NCBI GenBank assembly: GCA_022841625.1
Contig: JALHRD010000004.1
Location: 1 to 64,000 of the forward strand
Direction of reading: 5' to 3'
DNA from: Xanthobacteraceae bacterium
GTDB taxonomy: Bacteria; Pseudomonadota; Alphaproteobacteria; Rhizobiales; Xanthobacteraceae
Length of the DNA stretch: 64,000 nucleotides
How positions within the stretch are numbered: the first letter of the stretch is position 1; each line of letters opens with the position of its first letter. The notes beneath the pieces are model-generated. The model made no database searches and was not told the DNA's origin. It saw only the letters and a program-made list of their open reading frames with translations. Shown here piece by piece: positions 41,936-51,093 of this stretch. The position numbers and the translations under genes were made by a program.

Positions 41936-43627
41936 CTAGGCAATGCCGTCGTCGTCGCGGCGCACCGGCTCATTCATCGCCACGTCGCTGCGGCGTTCAT
42001 TGCTCATGGCTTGCCCGAGCGAAAAGTAGTCACTCTCGGTCGCAAGTTGCGCCTGGCGCGCCAGTTCCCGCGGCCAATGGCCGAGATCGTAGCCATGCCA
42101 CGGCGATTCTGGCGTCAGCGGCGGCAGGCCGAGGCGCTCCCAGAGTTTCTTGGCATTCTCCATGAATTCCCGCTTGGGCAACGCGACCGGTGCGAACGTG
42201 CCTTTCAGGGTAGCGTTGATCAGCACCGCGGCGGTCTCGCCGCCGTCACGCGGACCGCGCGGCCCGTGGCCGGGATCCTTGTGCGGGATCAGCTTGAGGT
42301 CATGTTGCGGCTGACAGCGATAGGACATCGCCCACAGCAGCGCGTCGGCGTTGTCCGGCTCGATATCTTCGTCGACCGCGACGATCCATTTTCCGGCAAA
42401 GCGGTGCAGCGACGCCGCGCCGTGCAGCGCGCGCCATATTTCCGATTCGGGCGCGCCGCGCGTAAACTGGATCGCGATCACCGCATAGAGGCTGGTCAGC
42501 GGCTCATGCATTGCCACCCGTTTGACGCTGCGGACTGACAGCGCCGATTTGAGATAATGCAGGAGCACCGGTTCCATTGCGACGCGGCGAATGACGCTCG
42601 ATTCGCTGGGAGTTACCTGGCTGATGAATGAAGTGAGGATCGGATGGCGCCGTCGCGTAATCGCGGTGACGTCCATGAAAGCGTTGTATTCCTGCAAATT
42701 GACATAGCCGTGCGACTCGCCGAACGGCGCTTCCGGCTCCAGCAATTCAGTATTGATAAAGCCTTCGATCACATATTCGGCTTCCGCCGGCACCAGGAGG
42801 TCGACGGTCTTGCAGCGGACCACATTGATCGGCCCACCGGCAATAGCGCCTGCAACCGCAAGCTCGTCGAGATCGACGGCCAGCTTTTGCACCGATGCGT
42901 AAGACACCACCGGCGGGCAGCCGACCACCACCGCGCAGGGCAGCGGCTCGCCGCGCGCTTTGTATTTCTCCCAATGGACGTAGATGCCGGCGCGCAGCTC
43001 CACCGATGGGTTCATGCCGAGCCGTTTCGGTGCCTTGAGCTGGCCACGGTAGTTGCCGACATTCTGCACGCCGCTGTCGGGATCCTTGGTGATGTAATGC
43101 CCGGCCGAGAGATAAGGCGCATTGTCCCAGCCGGGCGTCGAGATCGGCACCGGCAACCCGTCGAGCGCCTGGCCGTCTTTGTCCAGGTCAGCGCCGGTGA
43201 TCACGATCTCCTGGCATGGCGCGTCGGTCACCACGCGCGGCGGGATTGGATTGGCGATGGCATTGACCCAGGCCGCGCCGATCTGTTCGAGCGGCTTGCC
43301 GAATCCGGTGCGATAGACCGCGCGGTTGGCGGCGAGCCCCGCCACCAGCACCGCGCCGTCGTAACGGCGGCCTTTTGAATCCGTCGGCTGGGTAAAGAGG
43401 AATGCCTTGCGGTCGGGTTCGGCAATGCCGCCGCGATACTGCCAGCGCACCAGCGGGTGCATTTCGGTATCTTTGTTGATGGGCTCGTCGACCACCACCA
43501 GGAGATTGTCGCGCGCCAGCGCCAACACGTGTTCGTGCAGGTCGGGGTAATTGCGCGCATGTTTGGGCGTGCCGTCGCGATAGCGATCGAGCGCGGCGTG
43601 AAGCGTCTTTAGGGTCCTGTCTTCCAT
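41936..43627 (-). CDS. UbiD family (de)carboxylase, copy 2
   Basis: A 563-residue paralogue of the UbiD enzyme at 31049. It keeps DPDSGVQNVGNYRGQL with the arginine and LLEPEAPFGESHGY with the paired glutamates of the prenyl-FMN active site. MEDRTLKTLHAALDRYRDG is the chosen N terminus, at 43627, because the longer reading overlaps the amidase gene. A C-terminal tail of about 60 residues, ending in DDDGIA, is longer than in copy 1. It is last in a four-gene run after cupin, flavin monooxygenase and amidase, the amidase stopping 7 bp upstream. Confidence 0.9.
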   Translation of the reverse strand: MEDRTLKTLHAALDRYRDGTPKHARNYPDLHEHVLALARDNLLVVVDEPINKDTEMHPLVRWQYRGGIAEPDRKAFLFTQPTDSKGRRYDGAVLVAGLAANRAVYRTGFGKPLEQIGAAWVNAIANPIPPRVVTDAPCQEIVITGADLDKDGQALDGLPVPISTPGWDNAPYLSAGHYITKDPDSGVQNVGNYRGQLKAPKRLGMNPSVELRAGIYVHWEKYKARGEPLPCAVVVGCPPVVSYASVQKLAVDLDELAVAGAIAGGPINVVRCKTVDLLVPAEAEYVIEGFINTELLEPEAPFGESHGYVNLQEYNAFMDVTAITRRRHPILTSFISQVTPSESSVIRRVAMEPVLLHYLKSALSVRSVKRVAMHEPLTSLYAVIAIQFTRGAPESEIWRALHGAASLHRFAGKWIVAVDEDIEPDNADALLWAMSYRCQPQHDLKLIPHKDPGHGPRGPRDGGETAAVLINATLKGTFAPVALPKREFMENAKKLWERLGLPPLTPESPWHGYDLGHWPRELARQAQLATESDYFSLGQAMSNERRSDVAMNEPVRRDDDGIA

Positions 43628-43634
43628 CAAACGG

Positions 43635-45020
43635 TCACGCGCCCATCGTGCTGGGGTACATAATCTGATTGTACAGCCAGCGCGAGAGTGCAAAGGCGCG
43701 GGCATCCTCATTGAAGAAGCCCAGCACTTGCAGACCGAGCGGCAGCCCGTTCTCATTGATTACCGGCAGCGACAATGCCGGGACGCCCAACAGCGAAGCC
43801 GGCACCGCGAACTGCGAGTTACCCGTCGATTTCAGGCCCTTGGGCGCGCCGCCCGGGGCCGACAGGGTGATGCAGCCGTCAAACGATCCGGCGAGCGCGG
43901 CATAGCGCGCGCGGATGCGGGCGCGTTCAATGAGCGCGGCGCGATAATCGTCGAGCGTGAGCGCCTCGCTTTCCGCAAGCCGCGTCTGCATCACTTTGCT
44001 GAGTTTCTGAACGTCGCGATCGCGCGCGCCGCGCAGAAACCAGCGCACCTCGAAGCTGTTAATCTTGTTCGACAGCGCATGGGCGTCGGCGATGGCGGTT
44101 TCGACCTCCTCGATCTTTGCATCGGTAACGCGCGTTTCGATCTCGACGCCCGTTTCCCGCAGGTCTCGATGCATCACCACCATCGATTCCTGCAAGCCGT
44201 AGCTGGTGTCTTTCCATCCGGCCGTATCGAGCACCGCCAATCGCTTCGGCTTGGCCGGGGCAGGGCACCGGTCCGGCCCGACGAGCCCGGGCGTTCCGGC
44301 ATCGCCACCGACCCGCGACACGATCTCGTGGGCGACCTGCCAAGTGTCCGCCAGCGACGCCGCGATGATACCGGTGCAGCTCTGGCTCTGGTAGTCGTGG
44401 CAGCCCTCGCGATTGATCGCGTTCACCGACGGCTTGTATCCAAAGCAGCCGCAATAGCTCGCGGGACGGATGGTCGAGCCGATTACCTGGGTGCCGAGCG
44501 CCGCGCTCACCATGCCGCAGCCGACCGCGGCGGCCGAGCCACTCGACGATCCACCTGGCGTGTGCTCGAGGTTCCAGGGATTGCGGGTGCCGCGTGGCTC
44601 GGTGGCGGCGAATTCGGTGGTCACGGTCTTGCCGAGGATGACCGCGCCTGCCTGCCGCAGCGCCGACACGCAGGCGGCATCCTTGTCCGAGCGCCAGCCG
44701 GCAAACAGCGGCGACCCCATTTCGGTCGGCATGTCGACGGTCTCGATGATGTCCTTGATGCCCATCGGCATGCCGTCAATTGGCGAGGCCGGCTTGCCGG
44801 CTTTCCAGCGTGTGGTCGAGGCGTCCGCCGCAACGCGGGCGCGCTCAATGTCGTGGGTAACAAAGGCGTGGACGTGCTTCTCGCGGTTGGCGAATTCGCC
44901 CAGGCAATCTTCGAGGAAGTCTCGTGGCGTCAATGCGCCGGCGATGAATTGTTTGGTGACGGCAACAAAGGGGCGCAGCGTCGGCCGCGCCGCAATTTTT
45001 GCTGCTGCGCGAATCGTCAC
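43635..45020 (-). CDS. Amidase signature family protein
   Basis: A 461-residue amidase with K89 (MPMGIKDIIETVD), S158 (TPGGSSSGSAAAV) and S182 (GTQVIGSTIRPAS) as the catalytic triad. It is not AtzE- or AtzF-like: SYCGCFGYKPSVNAINREG has an unusual pair of cysteines and the C-terminal region is distinct (GAPKGLKSTGNSQFAVPASL). It overlaps the flavin monooxygenase gene by 4 bp and lies 7 bp before UbiD copy 2, so it probably hydrolyses an amide made or used in that pathway. The precise amide is unknown. Confidence 0.9.
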   Translation of the reverse strand: MTIRAAAKIAARPTLRPFVAVTKQFIAGALTPRDFLEDCLGEFANREKHVHAFVTHDIERARVAADASTTRWKAGKPASPIDGMPMGIKDIIETVDMPTEMGSPLFAGWRSDKDAACVSALRQAGAVILGKTVTTEFAATEPRGTRNPWNLEHTPGGSSSGSAAAVGCGMVSAALGTQVIGSTIRPASYCGCFGYKPSVNAINREGCHDYQSQSCTGIIAASLADTWQVAHEIVSRVGGDAGTPGLVGPDRCPAPAKPKRLAVLDTAGWKDTSYGLQESMVVMHRDLRETGVEIETRVTDAKIEEVETAIADAHALSNKINSFEVRWFLRGARDRDVQKLSKVMQTRLAESEALTLDDYRAALIERARIRARYAALAGSFDGCITLSAPGGAPKGLKSTGNSQFAVPASLLGVPALSLPVINENGLPLGLQVLGFFNEDARAFALSRWLYNQIMYPSTMGA

Positions 45021-46246
45021 GTTTCCTCCAGTTCGAGCGCGTCGGCGCGGCGCTGGCTCGCGACCATGGCCGTGCGCAACAGGAACTGTCTGGCGCGGGC
45101 GGGATCGGCTGCGGTGGCGCGCAGATCGTCGAGGTTCTTCTTGCGCACGTCCGGGTCGCTGGCTTCCAGACGGTTTTTGTTGGCGATCGATTGTTCCTGC
45201 ACGAATTCGGTGGCGACGGTACGGCGTTGACGGTCGTAGAGGTCGAGCAGCCGATCGCTCGCGCCGTCAAGCAGAATGCGCGCAAGCTTATCGGACAGGT
45301 TGGCGCCGTCCTGAAGCCCGCCATTCAATCCCATGCCACCGATCGGATTGTTAACATGCGCAGCGTCGCCCGCCAGCACCACGCGGCCCTTGCGGAACGT
45401 GTCGGCGACACGCTGGTGCGTCACATAGAGATTGCGATGGATCACCTCGTAATCGTGCGGCGCCGGAAAAAACTTCTGCATTAGCACCTGCACCGCGGCG
45501 TCACTGGTCAATTCCGCTTCCGGCGTTGTGGAATCGGTCGGAAACACCGTGCGCCACAGTCCGGGAGGGCCGTCGGCCGAAACCTTGAAGCAATTGCACC
45601 ATGCGCCGGGGTCCGCGAAATAGCTGCGGTAGCAATAGCCGCGATTGGCTTCGAAATCGAACGGCGTCGTGAACACGATGAACCGCTCGGGCCAGGTGAA
45701 GCCGTCGAATGCGATGCCGGCCTGCTTGCGCACGGTGCTGCGGCCGCCATCGGCGCCGATGACATAGGCGCCTTTGTGGATCTTGCTGCCATCGGGCCCG
45801 CTTACGGTCACGGTCGCGGACTTGGCATCCTGCGTCACGTCGGTTACGGCATGGCCGTACATGAGCTCGACGTTCGAAATCTTTTCCAGTCGCTGCAGCA
45901 GGAGCTTGGCGGTCTTAAACTGCTCGCATTGCACCACGAACGGATGCCGCGTGTCGTTCTTGAGGACCGCGTGATCGAACTCCGCCACCAGCGCGCTAGT
46001 CGGTCGATCCCAGAATTGGAAGATCGGTGCGACCAGCCCGACCCGCGCCATGTCGTCGGCAAGCCCGTCGTCGCTCAAAAGATCGAGCGTCGCGGGATGG
46101 GTGGTTGCGGCGCGGGGATCGGCCTGTGGGCTGTCGTTCTCGTCAAACAACCGGACCGGTATTCCCTTGCGGCCTAGCAGCCATGCACAAAGGAGGCCGA
46201 CGGGGCCGCCGCCTGAGATCAGGACACGTCGGTCCTCAGTAGCCAT
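45017..46246 (-). CDS. FAD-dependent aromatic monooxygenase (UbiH/PheA type)
   Basis: A 409-residue group A flavoprotein monooxygenase. The ADP-binding fold is VLISGGGPVGLLCAWLLGRKG, quoted here as GGGPVGLL, then an arginine in DPRAATTHPATL, the DG motif in VIGADGGRSTVRKQAG, and the second FAD motif VVLAGDAAHVNNPIGGMGL. It would hydroxylate a phenol, salicylate or hydroxypyridine with NAD(P)H and O2. It follows the cupin gene by 24 bp and overlaps the amidase gene by 4 bp. No fused thioredoxin-like domain is present, unlike phenol hydroxylase. Confidence 0.92.
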   Translation of the reverse strand: MATEDRRVLISGGGPVGLLCAWLLGRKGIPVRLFDENDSPQADPRAATTHPATLDLLSDDGLADDMARVGLVAPIFQFWDRPTSALVAEFDHAVLKNDTRHPFVVQCEQFKTAKLLLQRLEKISNVELMYGHAVTDVTQDAKSATVTVSGPDGSKIHKGAYVIGADGGRSTVRKQAGIAFDGFTWPERFIVFTTPFDFEANRGYCYRSYFADPGAWCNCFKVSADGPPGLWRTVFPTDSTTPEAELTSDAAVQVLMQKFFPAPHDYEVIHRNLYVTHQRVADTFRKGRVVLAGDAAHVNNPIGGMGLNGGLQDGANLSDKLARILLDGASDRLLDLYDRQRRTVATEFVQEQSIANKNRLEASDPDVRKKNLDDLRATAADPARARQFLLRTAMVASQRRADALELEET

Positions 46247-46270
46247 GAGAGCAGTTCCGTTGCTTGTCTG

Positions 46271-46657
46271 TTACTTCTTGCTTTCGTCGTAGTAGTGAAC
46301 TTCGTAGAGCAGGCACCCCTGCTCGGACTTGAATGGTCCGTGATGGACACCTGGCGGGCGGCAGGCATAGGTCGGTGCCTGGAAGCTTTCACCGCCTTGG
46401 CCATTGGTGTCGTTGCCGACGATCAGGTCGCCCGACACCAGATAAACTTCTTCCCAGTGGTCATGCACGAATGGCACGGTTGTGTACACGCCCGGGTCAA
46501 AACGCAAAAGCCGTGTTCGGCTCCCCATCTTGCGCTTCTCGTCAAGGTCGCTGGCGAGCGTTTTCTCCTTGATGCCGGCGGGATAGCCCGGCGGCGTGAA
46601 CCAGCCATTGTCCATGTCGATACGTTGGAACTCAAGATGCGGCTTGTTGAAAGGCAT
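46271..46657 (-). CDS. Cupin domain protein
   Basis: A 128-residue single-domain cupin. The first motif is PFVHDHWEEVYLVSGDL with H65, H67 and E69 or E70, and the second is YACRPPGVHHGPF with H105 or H106, the usual metal-binding set. It resembles small cupins annotated as ring-cleavage or decarboxylation helpers, but a binding-only role is equally possible. It starts the cupin, monooxygenase, amidase, UbiD run, with a 113-bp gap after the HpaB-type gene. Confidence 0.82.
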   Translation of the reverse strand: MPFNKPHLEFQRIDMDNGWFTPPGYPAGIKEKTLASDLDEKRKMGSRTRLLRFDPGVYTTVPFVHDHWEEVYLVSGDLIVGNDTNGQGGESFQAPTYACRPPGVHHGPFKSEQGCLLYEVHYYDESKK

Positions 46658-46770
46658 TGTGACGGTTCCCGGCGATGGCCTCGATGAGACGTAATTGCAA
46701 AAGCGGCGAAAAGATCAAGCGGTTGCGGCGCTGCATGATCAATTCCAAATCTAGCCAACAAGTGTCAAGG

Positions 46771-48231
46771 TCATGGGTTACCATCGACCGGCGGTAACGC
46801 AAGGGCTTTGTCGACTAGAGCAGTGGCGCGTTGGTAGTCGAAGAAGCGGTTGACGTTCTGCTTGATCAAGAACGAAGCGCCGCCGTAGAATTTTTCGTAT
46901 TGTTGGTGGCGGCTGCCGAACTCCGTACCGATGAAGTCCCAGGCGTGCCGCAACAGCGCCATCCGCACCTTGGCGCCGGTTGCGGCGGAGCGCATGTAGC
47001 GCTCGATGTCGCGCGCCGCCTCTGGGTTGTCGAAGTCGCGCACCGAGGACGGCAGCGTGATCATCGCGGAACCGGAAAGTTCGCGGATTATTTCAAGCAT
47101 ACGGCCATTGAATTCGGATTGCATGGCCATGGCCGAATAAAGCGTTATGCGCGACGGCCACAACACGCCGTTCTCGTCAATCGGGGCGGTGGTCTCATGC
47201 GCAAGCAGCATGTTGTCGTAGATCGAGACCAGCGCGGCGAGTTCGCCCATGACGGTCGCGACCGCCGGATTGGCGTCGTTACCGGTCATTTCGTTGATCC
47301 GCTTGGCCAGTCCGATCATGAAGCGCAGTTTGGTGACATAGCGCACCTGGGCCTGATGGTTGCCGTAGAGGTGGGATGGCGTCTTCCACCACTGGTCGCG
47401 GCAGAGTTCTAGGTTGCGATAGACGAACACATGCTCCCACGGCACGAATACGTTGTCGAAAATCACATAGGAGTCGGTCTCGTCGAAGCGGCTCGACAGC
47501 GGATAGTCGAACGAATTGCTCGCCATGGCGGCGTAAGATCGCCGCGGATAGAGCTTCACGCCATTGGCGCAAACCGGCACCACCAGGCTATTGGCATAGT
47601 TCTCGTCGCCCGGCTGCAAGGGATGGATGCAGCTTAGGTGGATATAGTCGGAATAGATCGCGCCGGTGGCGAGTTGCTGGGCGCCGGCGATGACGATGCC
47701 GCCATCGGTCTCCTTGACCACGCCGGCATAAAGCGTCGGATCGCTTTGTTTGTGCGCGGGCTTGCTGCGATCAATCTGCGGCGGGACGATCGCATAGCTG
47801 ACATAGAGGTGCTGGTCGCGCGCATTTTGGTAGAATGAGGTGACGGCATCGGAAAAATTCGCGCCGGCAGTTTTGAATAAGTTTGGAACAGCTGCGAAGC
47901 CGCACAGGAATCCCGCGACGTGATCGAGGGTGCGGCCCATCAGCCCGAACGTCGCTTCCGCCCAGGTTTCGGAGAACTGCCGCCGCGCCGTCAGGTCGGC
48001 ATGCGAGCGCGGTATCTGATAGGCGCGCAGCACCGGTTCGCCGGTGGTCGGCGAGGTGAACGTCATGCGCTCGCGCATGTCCGGGGCGGCGGCGATGTCA
48101 TACAGGCGGGCAAACGAGCGGGCCGCTTCACGCAAGGATTTGTGGCTGGTGACGTCGGCGATTGTCTCGCCGTCGAGAAAGACCCGCCGCCCGTCATTGA
48201 GCGATTTGAGATAATCCGTCCCGCTTCGCAT
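46771..48231 (-). CDS. 4-Hydroxyphenylacetate 3-hydroxylase (HpaB) family FADH2-dependent oxygenase
   Basis: A 486-residue protein with the HpaB N-terminal domain (MRSGTDYLKSLNDGRRVFLDGE split as GTDYLKSLNDGRRVFLDGE) and C-terminal domain. LTARRQFSETWAEATFGLMG and YVIFDNVFVPWEHVFVYR are typical. I choose the ATG at 48231, since the upstream codon is GTG two residues earlier. The family needs a separate flavin reductase (HpaC), not present here. The Cys/His iron-sulfur ligands of 4-hydroxybutyryl-CoA dehydratase are not seen, so oxygenase is preferred. A homoprotocatechuate-dioxygenase-like gene lies in the same strand run at 59004. Confidence 0.9.
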   Translation of the reverse strand: MRSGTDYLKSLNDGRRVFLDGETIADVTSHKSLREAARSFARLYDIAAAPDMRERMTFTSPTTGEPVLRAYQIPRSHADLTARRQFSETWAEATFGLMGRTLDHVAGFLCGFAAVPNLFKTAGANFSDAVTSFYQNARDQHLYVSYAIVPPQIDRSKPAHKQSDPTLYAGVVKETDGGIVIAGAQQLATGAIYSDYIHLSCIHPLQPGDENYANSLVVPVCANGVKLYPRRSYAAMASNSFDYPLSSRFDETDSYVIFDNVFVPWEHVFVYRNLELCRDQWWKTPSHLYGNHQAQVRYVTKLRFMIGLAKRINEMTGNDANPAVATVMGELAALVSIYDNMLLAHETTAPIDENGVLWPSRITLYSAMAMQSEFNGRMLEIIRELSGSAMITLPSSVRDFDNPEAARDIERYMRSAATGAKVRMALLRHAWDFIGTEFGSRHQQYEKFYGGASFLIKQNVNRFFDYQRATALVDKALALPPVDGNP

Positions 48232-48253
48232 GCTCACCGCTTTGATCCTTGGT

Positions 48254-49261
48254 CTATTGCGCGCTGTTGATTTTCCTGACGAGCTCTATCACATCGGGTG
48301 GCGCGGTATAGAGTTCAGCGACCAGCGCTTGCATTTCCGCGCCGGCGACCGGCGCAATTTCAAGCTTCAATTTGGCGGCTTCGGCCAGGAGTTCGGGATC
48401 CCTCATCATAGCCTCGAAGCCGGCGCGCAGTTCGGCCATCCGGTCGGCGGGGACATCCGGCGGAGCCACCAGCGGCCAGGCCAGCACGACATCGGTCGAC
48501 AGAAAATCGATGGCGCGCTTGCCGGCTTCGGTCGGAGCGAGATCGCGGGCGACCGGAACCTTGGGAAGGTCGCGGGTAAATTGCGCCAACAGTGTCAGGG
48601 TTCCGTCGTGCAGCCAGTTGGCGGCGCGGTTCACAATGCTACCGACGGTCCAGCCGCAATAGCCCTCGACTTCGCCGCGTTCCACCGCCAGCGTGATCTC
48701 ATTGCCGCCGGGATATCCCGATACGATCTTGAATTTGGTGCCGAGCAATTCGTTGAAGGCGCGCGGATGGGTGAGCGTTCGCGAACCCGGTCCGGTTGCG
48801 CCGACCACGGTTTCGCGTTTGGTGACATCGGCCATGGTCCGCACCGGAACCTTGTTCCAGGTGGCGCAGACGATGTTGTCCTTGGTGCGACCGCCGATCC
48901 AGTTGAAACGGCGAGCATCATATTTCGCCTGCGGATTGCCGAGCAGTGGCTCCAGCACGACGCCGCCGCCGACCACGGCCAGGGTGGTGCCGTCCTTGGG
49001 CGCCGCATTGTTGAGATGGAGCGTCGCAACCAGGCTGCCGGAGCCCGGCATGTTGCGCACGATAACATTGGGATTACCGGCGATGTGTTTGCCAAGATGG
49101 CGCGCAAATAGCCGTGCCGTGGCATCATAGGTGCCGCCGGTGGTGAAGCCGACCACAATGGTGATTTGCTTGCCCTGGTAGAACGGCGCGGTTTCAGCCT
49201 GCGCGGCGCTGGTCGTGAACGCGGCGATGGCCACGGCGGCAAGGCGTTTGACGCGGGTCAT
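48254..49261 (-). CDS. Bug-like periplasmic substrate-binding protein (paralogue 6)
   Basis: A 335-residue exported protein with a signal peptide ending AAQAE and the mature start TAPFYQGKQITIVVGFT. GGTYDATARLFARHLGKHIA, RNMPGSGSLVATLHLNNAAP and YCGWTVGSIVNRAANWLHDG follow. Unlike most paralogues the HIPG motif is HIAG. It lies 16 bp before the start side of the HpaB-type gene and 15 bp after the racemase-superfamily gene at 49277, so it is inside the operon. Confidence 0.83.
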   Translation of the reverse strand: MTRVKRLAAVAIAAFTTSAAQAETAPFYQGKQITIVVGFTTGGTYDATARLFARHLGKHIAGNPNVIVRNMPGSGSLVATLHLNNAAPKDGTTLAVVGGGVVLEPLLGNPQAKYDARRFNWIGGRTKDNIVCATWNKVPVRTMADVTKRETVVGATGPGSRTLTHPRAFNELLGTKFKIVSGYPGGNEITLAVERGEVEGYCGWTVGSIVNRAANWLHDGTLTLLAQFTRDLPKVPVARDLAPTEAGKRAIDFLSTDVVLAWPLVAPPDVPADRMAELRAGFEAMMRDPELLAEAAKLKLEIAPVAGAEMQALVAELYTAPPDVIELVRKINSAQ

Positions 49262-49276
49262 GTCGTTCTCCTGCGC

Positions 49277-50032
49277 TCAGACGGCGACGCGCCGTGCCGC
49301 CATGGTCGTGCCAAGCGGCATTTCGGCAATCAGGCGACCGAGGCCTTGGACCGGCTCGCAAATTCTGAGGTGGCGTTGGATGTCCCAGCATTGCGCGGGT
49401 ACCGCATGAAACACCGGCACGCCGAGGTCTTGTTCCAGGCGCGCGATAATGTCGAGTGTCGGCCAGGCCGGCCCAAGCATGTAGATTCCCTCGGCGCTGT
49501 CATTGCGGCGAAACGTGTCCGCGATGAAATCATAGACCCGGCTGCTTGGCAGCTCCGGTACTTTGTGAAAGTCGACATCGATGCCGACCATATCGAGACA
49601 TTCGAATCCGGCGTCGACGAAATATTGCCGGTAAATCCGGTTGATGTCGCCACGGAAATAGGTCGCGCCGACAATGCGCTTCACCTTTAACGCGCGCATG
49701 GCGTCGATATTGCTGGTGCCTGAGGTGAAGACCCGGGTGTTGTACTGCGTCTCCCAGCGGCGGATTAGTTCCTGCTCTTTGGCGTAGCCCAGCACCATGA
49801 AGGGCGGCGCACCGGACGGATTGATGACGTCGACGCCCATTTTGGCGAATTCCGCGACCTTGGCCTCATAGGCGGGGATTGCAGCTTGAAATTCGTCGAG
49901 CGCGCCGCGTTGAACGTCGAGCGCCAGCGGAATCAGTTCGATGCCGGGCGGCAGAATGCGCAGGAGATCCTCAAAGCCGCCGGTGCGCTGGGTCGGCCGG
50001 ACGATCCCGACGGTGCCACGAACTCCCGCCAT
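49277..50032 (-). CDS. Asp/Glu racemase superfamily (maleate isomerase/arylmalonate decarboxylase-like), both catalytic cysteines absent
   Basis: A 251-residue two-lobed protein. TSGTSNIDAMRALKVKRIVG and ATYFRGDINRIYRQYFVDAG are the family's central conserved region. In maleate isomerase and related enzymes cysteines sit in both lobes; here the first site reads NPSGAPPF (S73-G74) and the second MLGPAWPT (G187), so neither is present. The ATG at 50032 has GGGGAG upstream. It is between two Bug-like genes at 15 and 11 bp. It may use another mechanism, or bind only. Confidence 0.8.
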   Translation of the reverse strand: MAGVRGTVGIVRPTQRTGGFEDLLRILPPGIELIPLALDVQRGALDEFQAAIPAYEAKVAEFAKMGVDVINPSGAPPFMVLGYAKEQELIRRWETQYNTRVFTSGTSNIDAMRALKVKRIVGATYFRGDINRIYRQYFVDAGFECLDMVGIDVDFHKVPELPSSRVYDFIADTFRRNDSAEGIYMLGPAWPTLDIIARLEQDLGVPVFHAVPAQCWDIQRHLRICEPVQGLGRLIAEMPLGTTMAARRVAV

Positions 50033-50043
50033 GACAAGCTCCC

Positions 50044-51093
50044 CTATTTGGTGGTGGACGCGCGCGCCAAAAGATCGCGCAACCGATCGACCACCGGCTG
50101 CGGCGTCGCCTCGACCTGACGAACCATCTCGGTCAAAGCCGGCCCGCCGATCCAATTGCTGTCGAGCCCGAGCTTCTTGGCGTCGCTGAGATATTGCGGG
50201 TCGACCATGGTCGCGGCGAATGCCGCTTGCAAAGCGGCGATCCGGTCGGCGGCATCGGTCACCACCGCCAGCGGGCGCGCCATCGCAAATTTCGCGGCAT
50301 AGGTCCGCAGCACGGCGCGATCGGCGTCGGTTGGCGCGAGTTCCATCGCGGTCGGTACATCCTTGATCGCGGCGAGACGTTCGGTCCCGTATTGGATCAG
50401 GATGCGCACCTTGCCGTCGCGCAGCCAGTCGGCGCGATTGACGGTGAGGTTGGAGAGCCCGGTATTGTTGCCCTGCACCTCGCCGCGCTCGGCGGCGATG
50501 TTGATCTCGTTCTGGCCTTGATAACCGGTCACCGGCTTCATGCGCGTGCCGACGATCTGGTTCGCGAGCATCGGCAGGATGAAATTATCGGCGGTGGCGG
50601 TGGTCGCGCCCATCAAGATCGTTGTGGCCTTCAGATCGTCGAGGGTCTTGGCCGGCGCAGTGTGCCACACCCAGGTCACCTGCGGTTCCTGCAACGGCGT
50701 CCCAAGCCAGCCAAACCGGCCGACGTCGAATTTGATGTTGCCGCCGTCCGGTGAAATCAATCGCAGCCGCGGTTCGAGCGGTACATTGCTGGTCGGCATG
50801 CCGAGGATGGTGCCGTCGCGGCGCGCGACATTATAGAGATGATTGGTCATGACCATGCCGGTCGCGCCCGGCATGTTGCGCACGACAATGGCCGGATTGC
50901 CCGGAATGTGCCGAGTCATGTGACTGGCGATCAGACGCGCCACCACGTCATAGCCACCGCCAGCGGCGGCGCCGACCAGGATCTCGACGGTCTTGCCGCG
51001 ATAGAAGTCGGCGACTGGTTGCGCCGGTGCCTGCCCCGATGCCAAGGCAGTGGCGGTCAGCGCTATGCTCAATCCTATCGCGATACGCATCAT
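50044..51093 (-). CDS. Bug-like periplasmic substrate-binding protein (paralogue 7)
   Basis: A 349-residue exported protein; the signal peptide ends GQAPAQ, then PVADFYRGKTVEILVGAA, GGGYDVVARLIASHMTRHIP and RNMPGATGMVMTNHLYNVA. Several lobe residues differ from other paralogues, for example DVGRFGWLGTPLQEPQVTW. Its ATG overlaps the stop of the racemase-superfamily gene at 51090 by 4 bp, so the pair is translationally coupled; the ligand may be that enzyme's substrate. Confidence 0.83.
   Translation of the reverse strand: MMRIAIGLSIALTATALASGQAPAQPVADFYRGKTVEILVGAAAGGGYDVVARLIASHMTRHIPGNPAIVVRNMPGATGMVMTNHLYNVARRDGTILGMPTSNVPLEPRLRLISPDGGNIKFDVGRFGWLGTPLQEPQVTWVWHTAPAKTLDDLKATTILMGATTATADNFILPMLANQIVGTRMKPVTGYQGQNEINIAAERGEVQGNNTGLSNLTVNRADWLRDGKVRILIQYGTERLAAIKDVPTAMELAPTDADRAVLRTYAAKFAMARPLAVVTDAADRIAALQAAFAATMVDPQYLSDAKKLGLDSNWIGGPALTEMVRQVEATPQPVVDRLRDLLARASTTK

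Noticed and set aside
49277-50032. Calling this gene a maleate isomerase
   Set aside because: Both lobes lack the catalytic cysteine, so only superfamily membership is supported.
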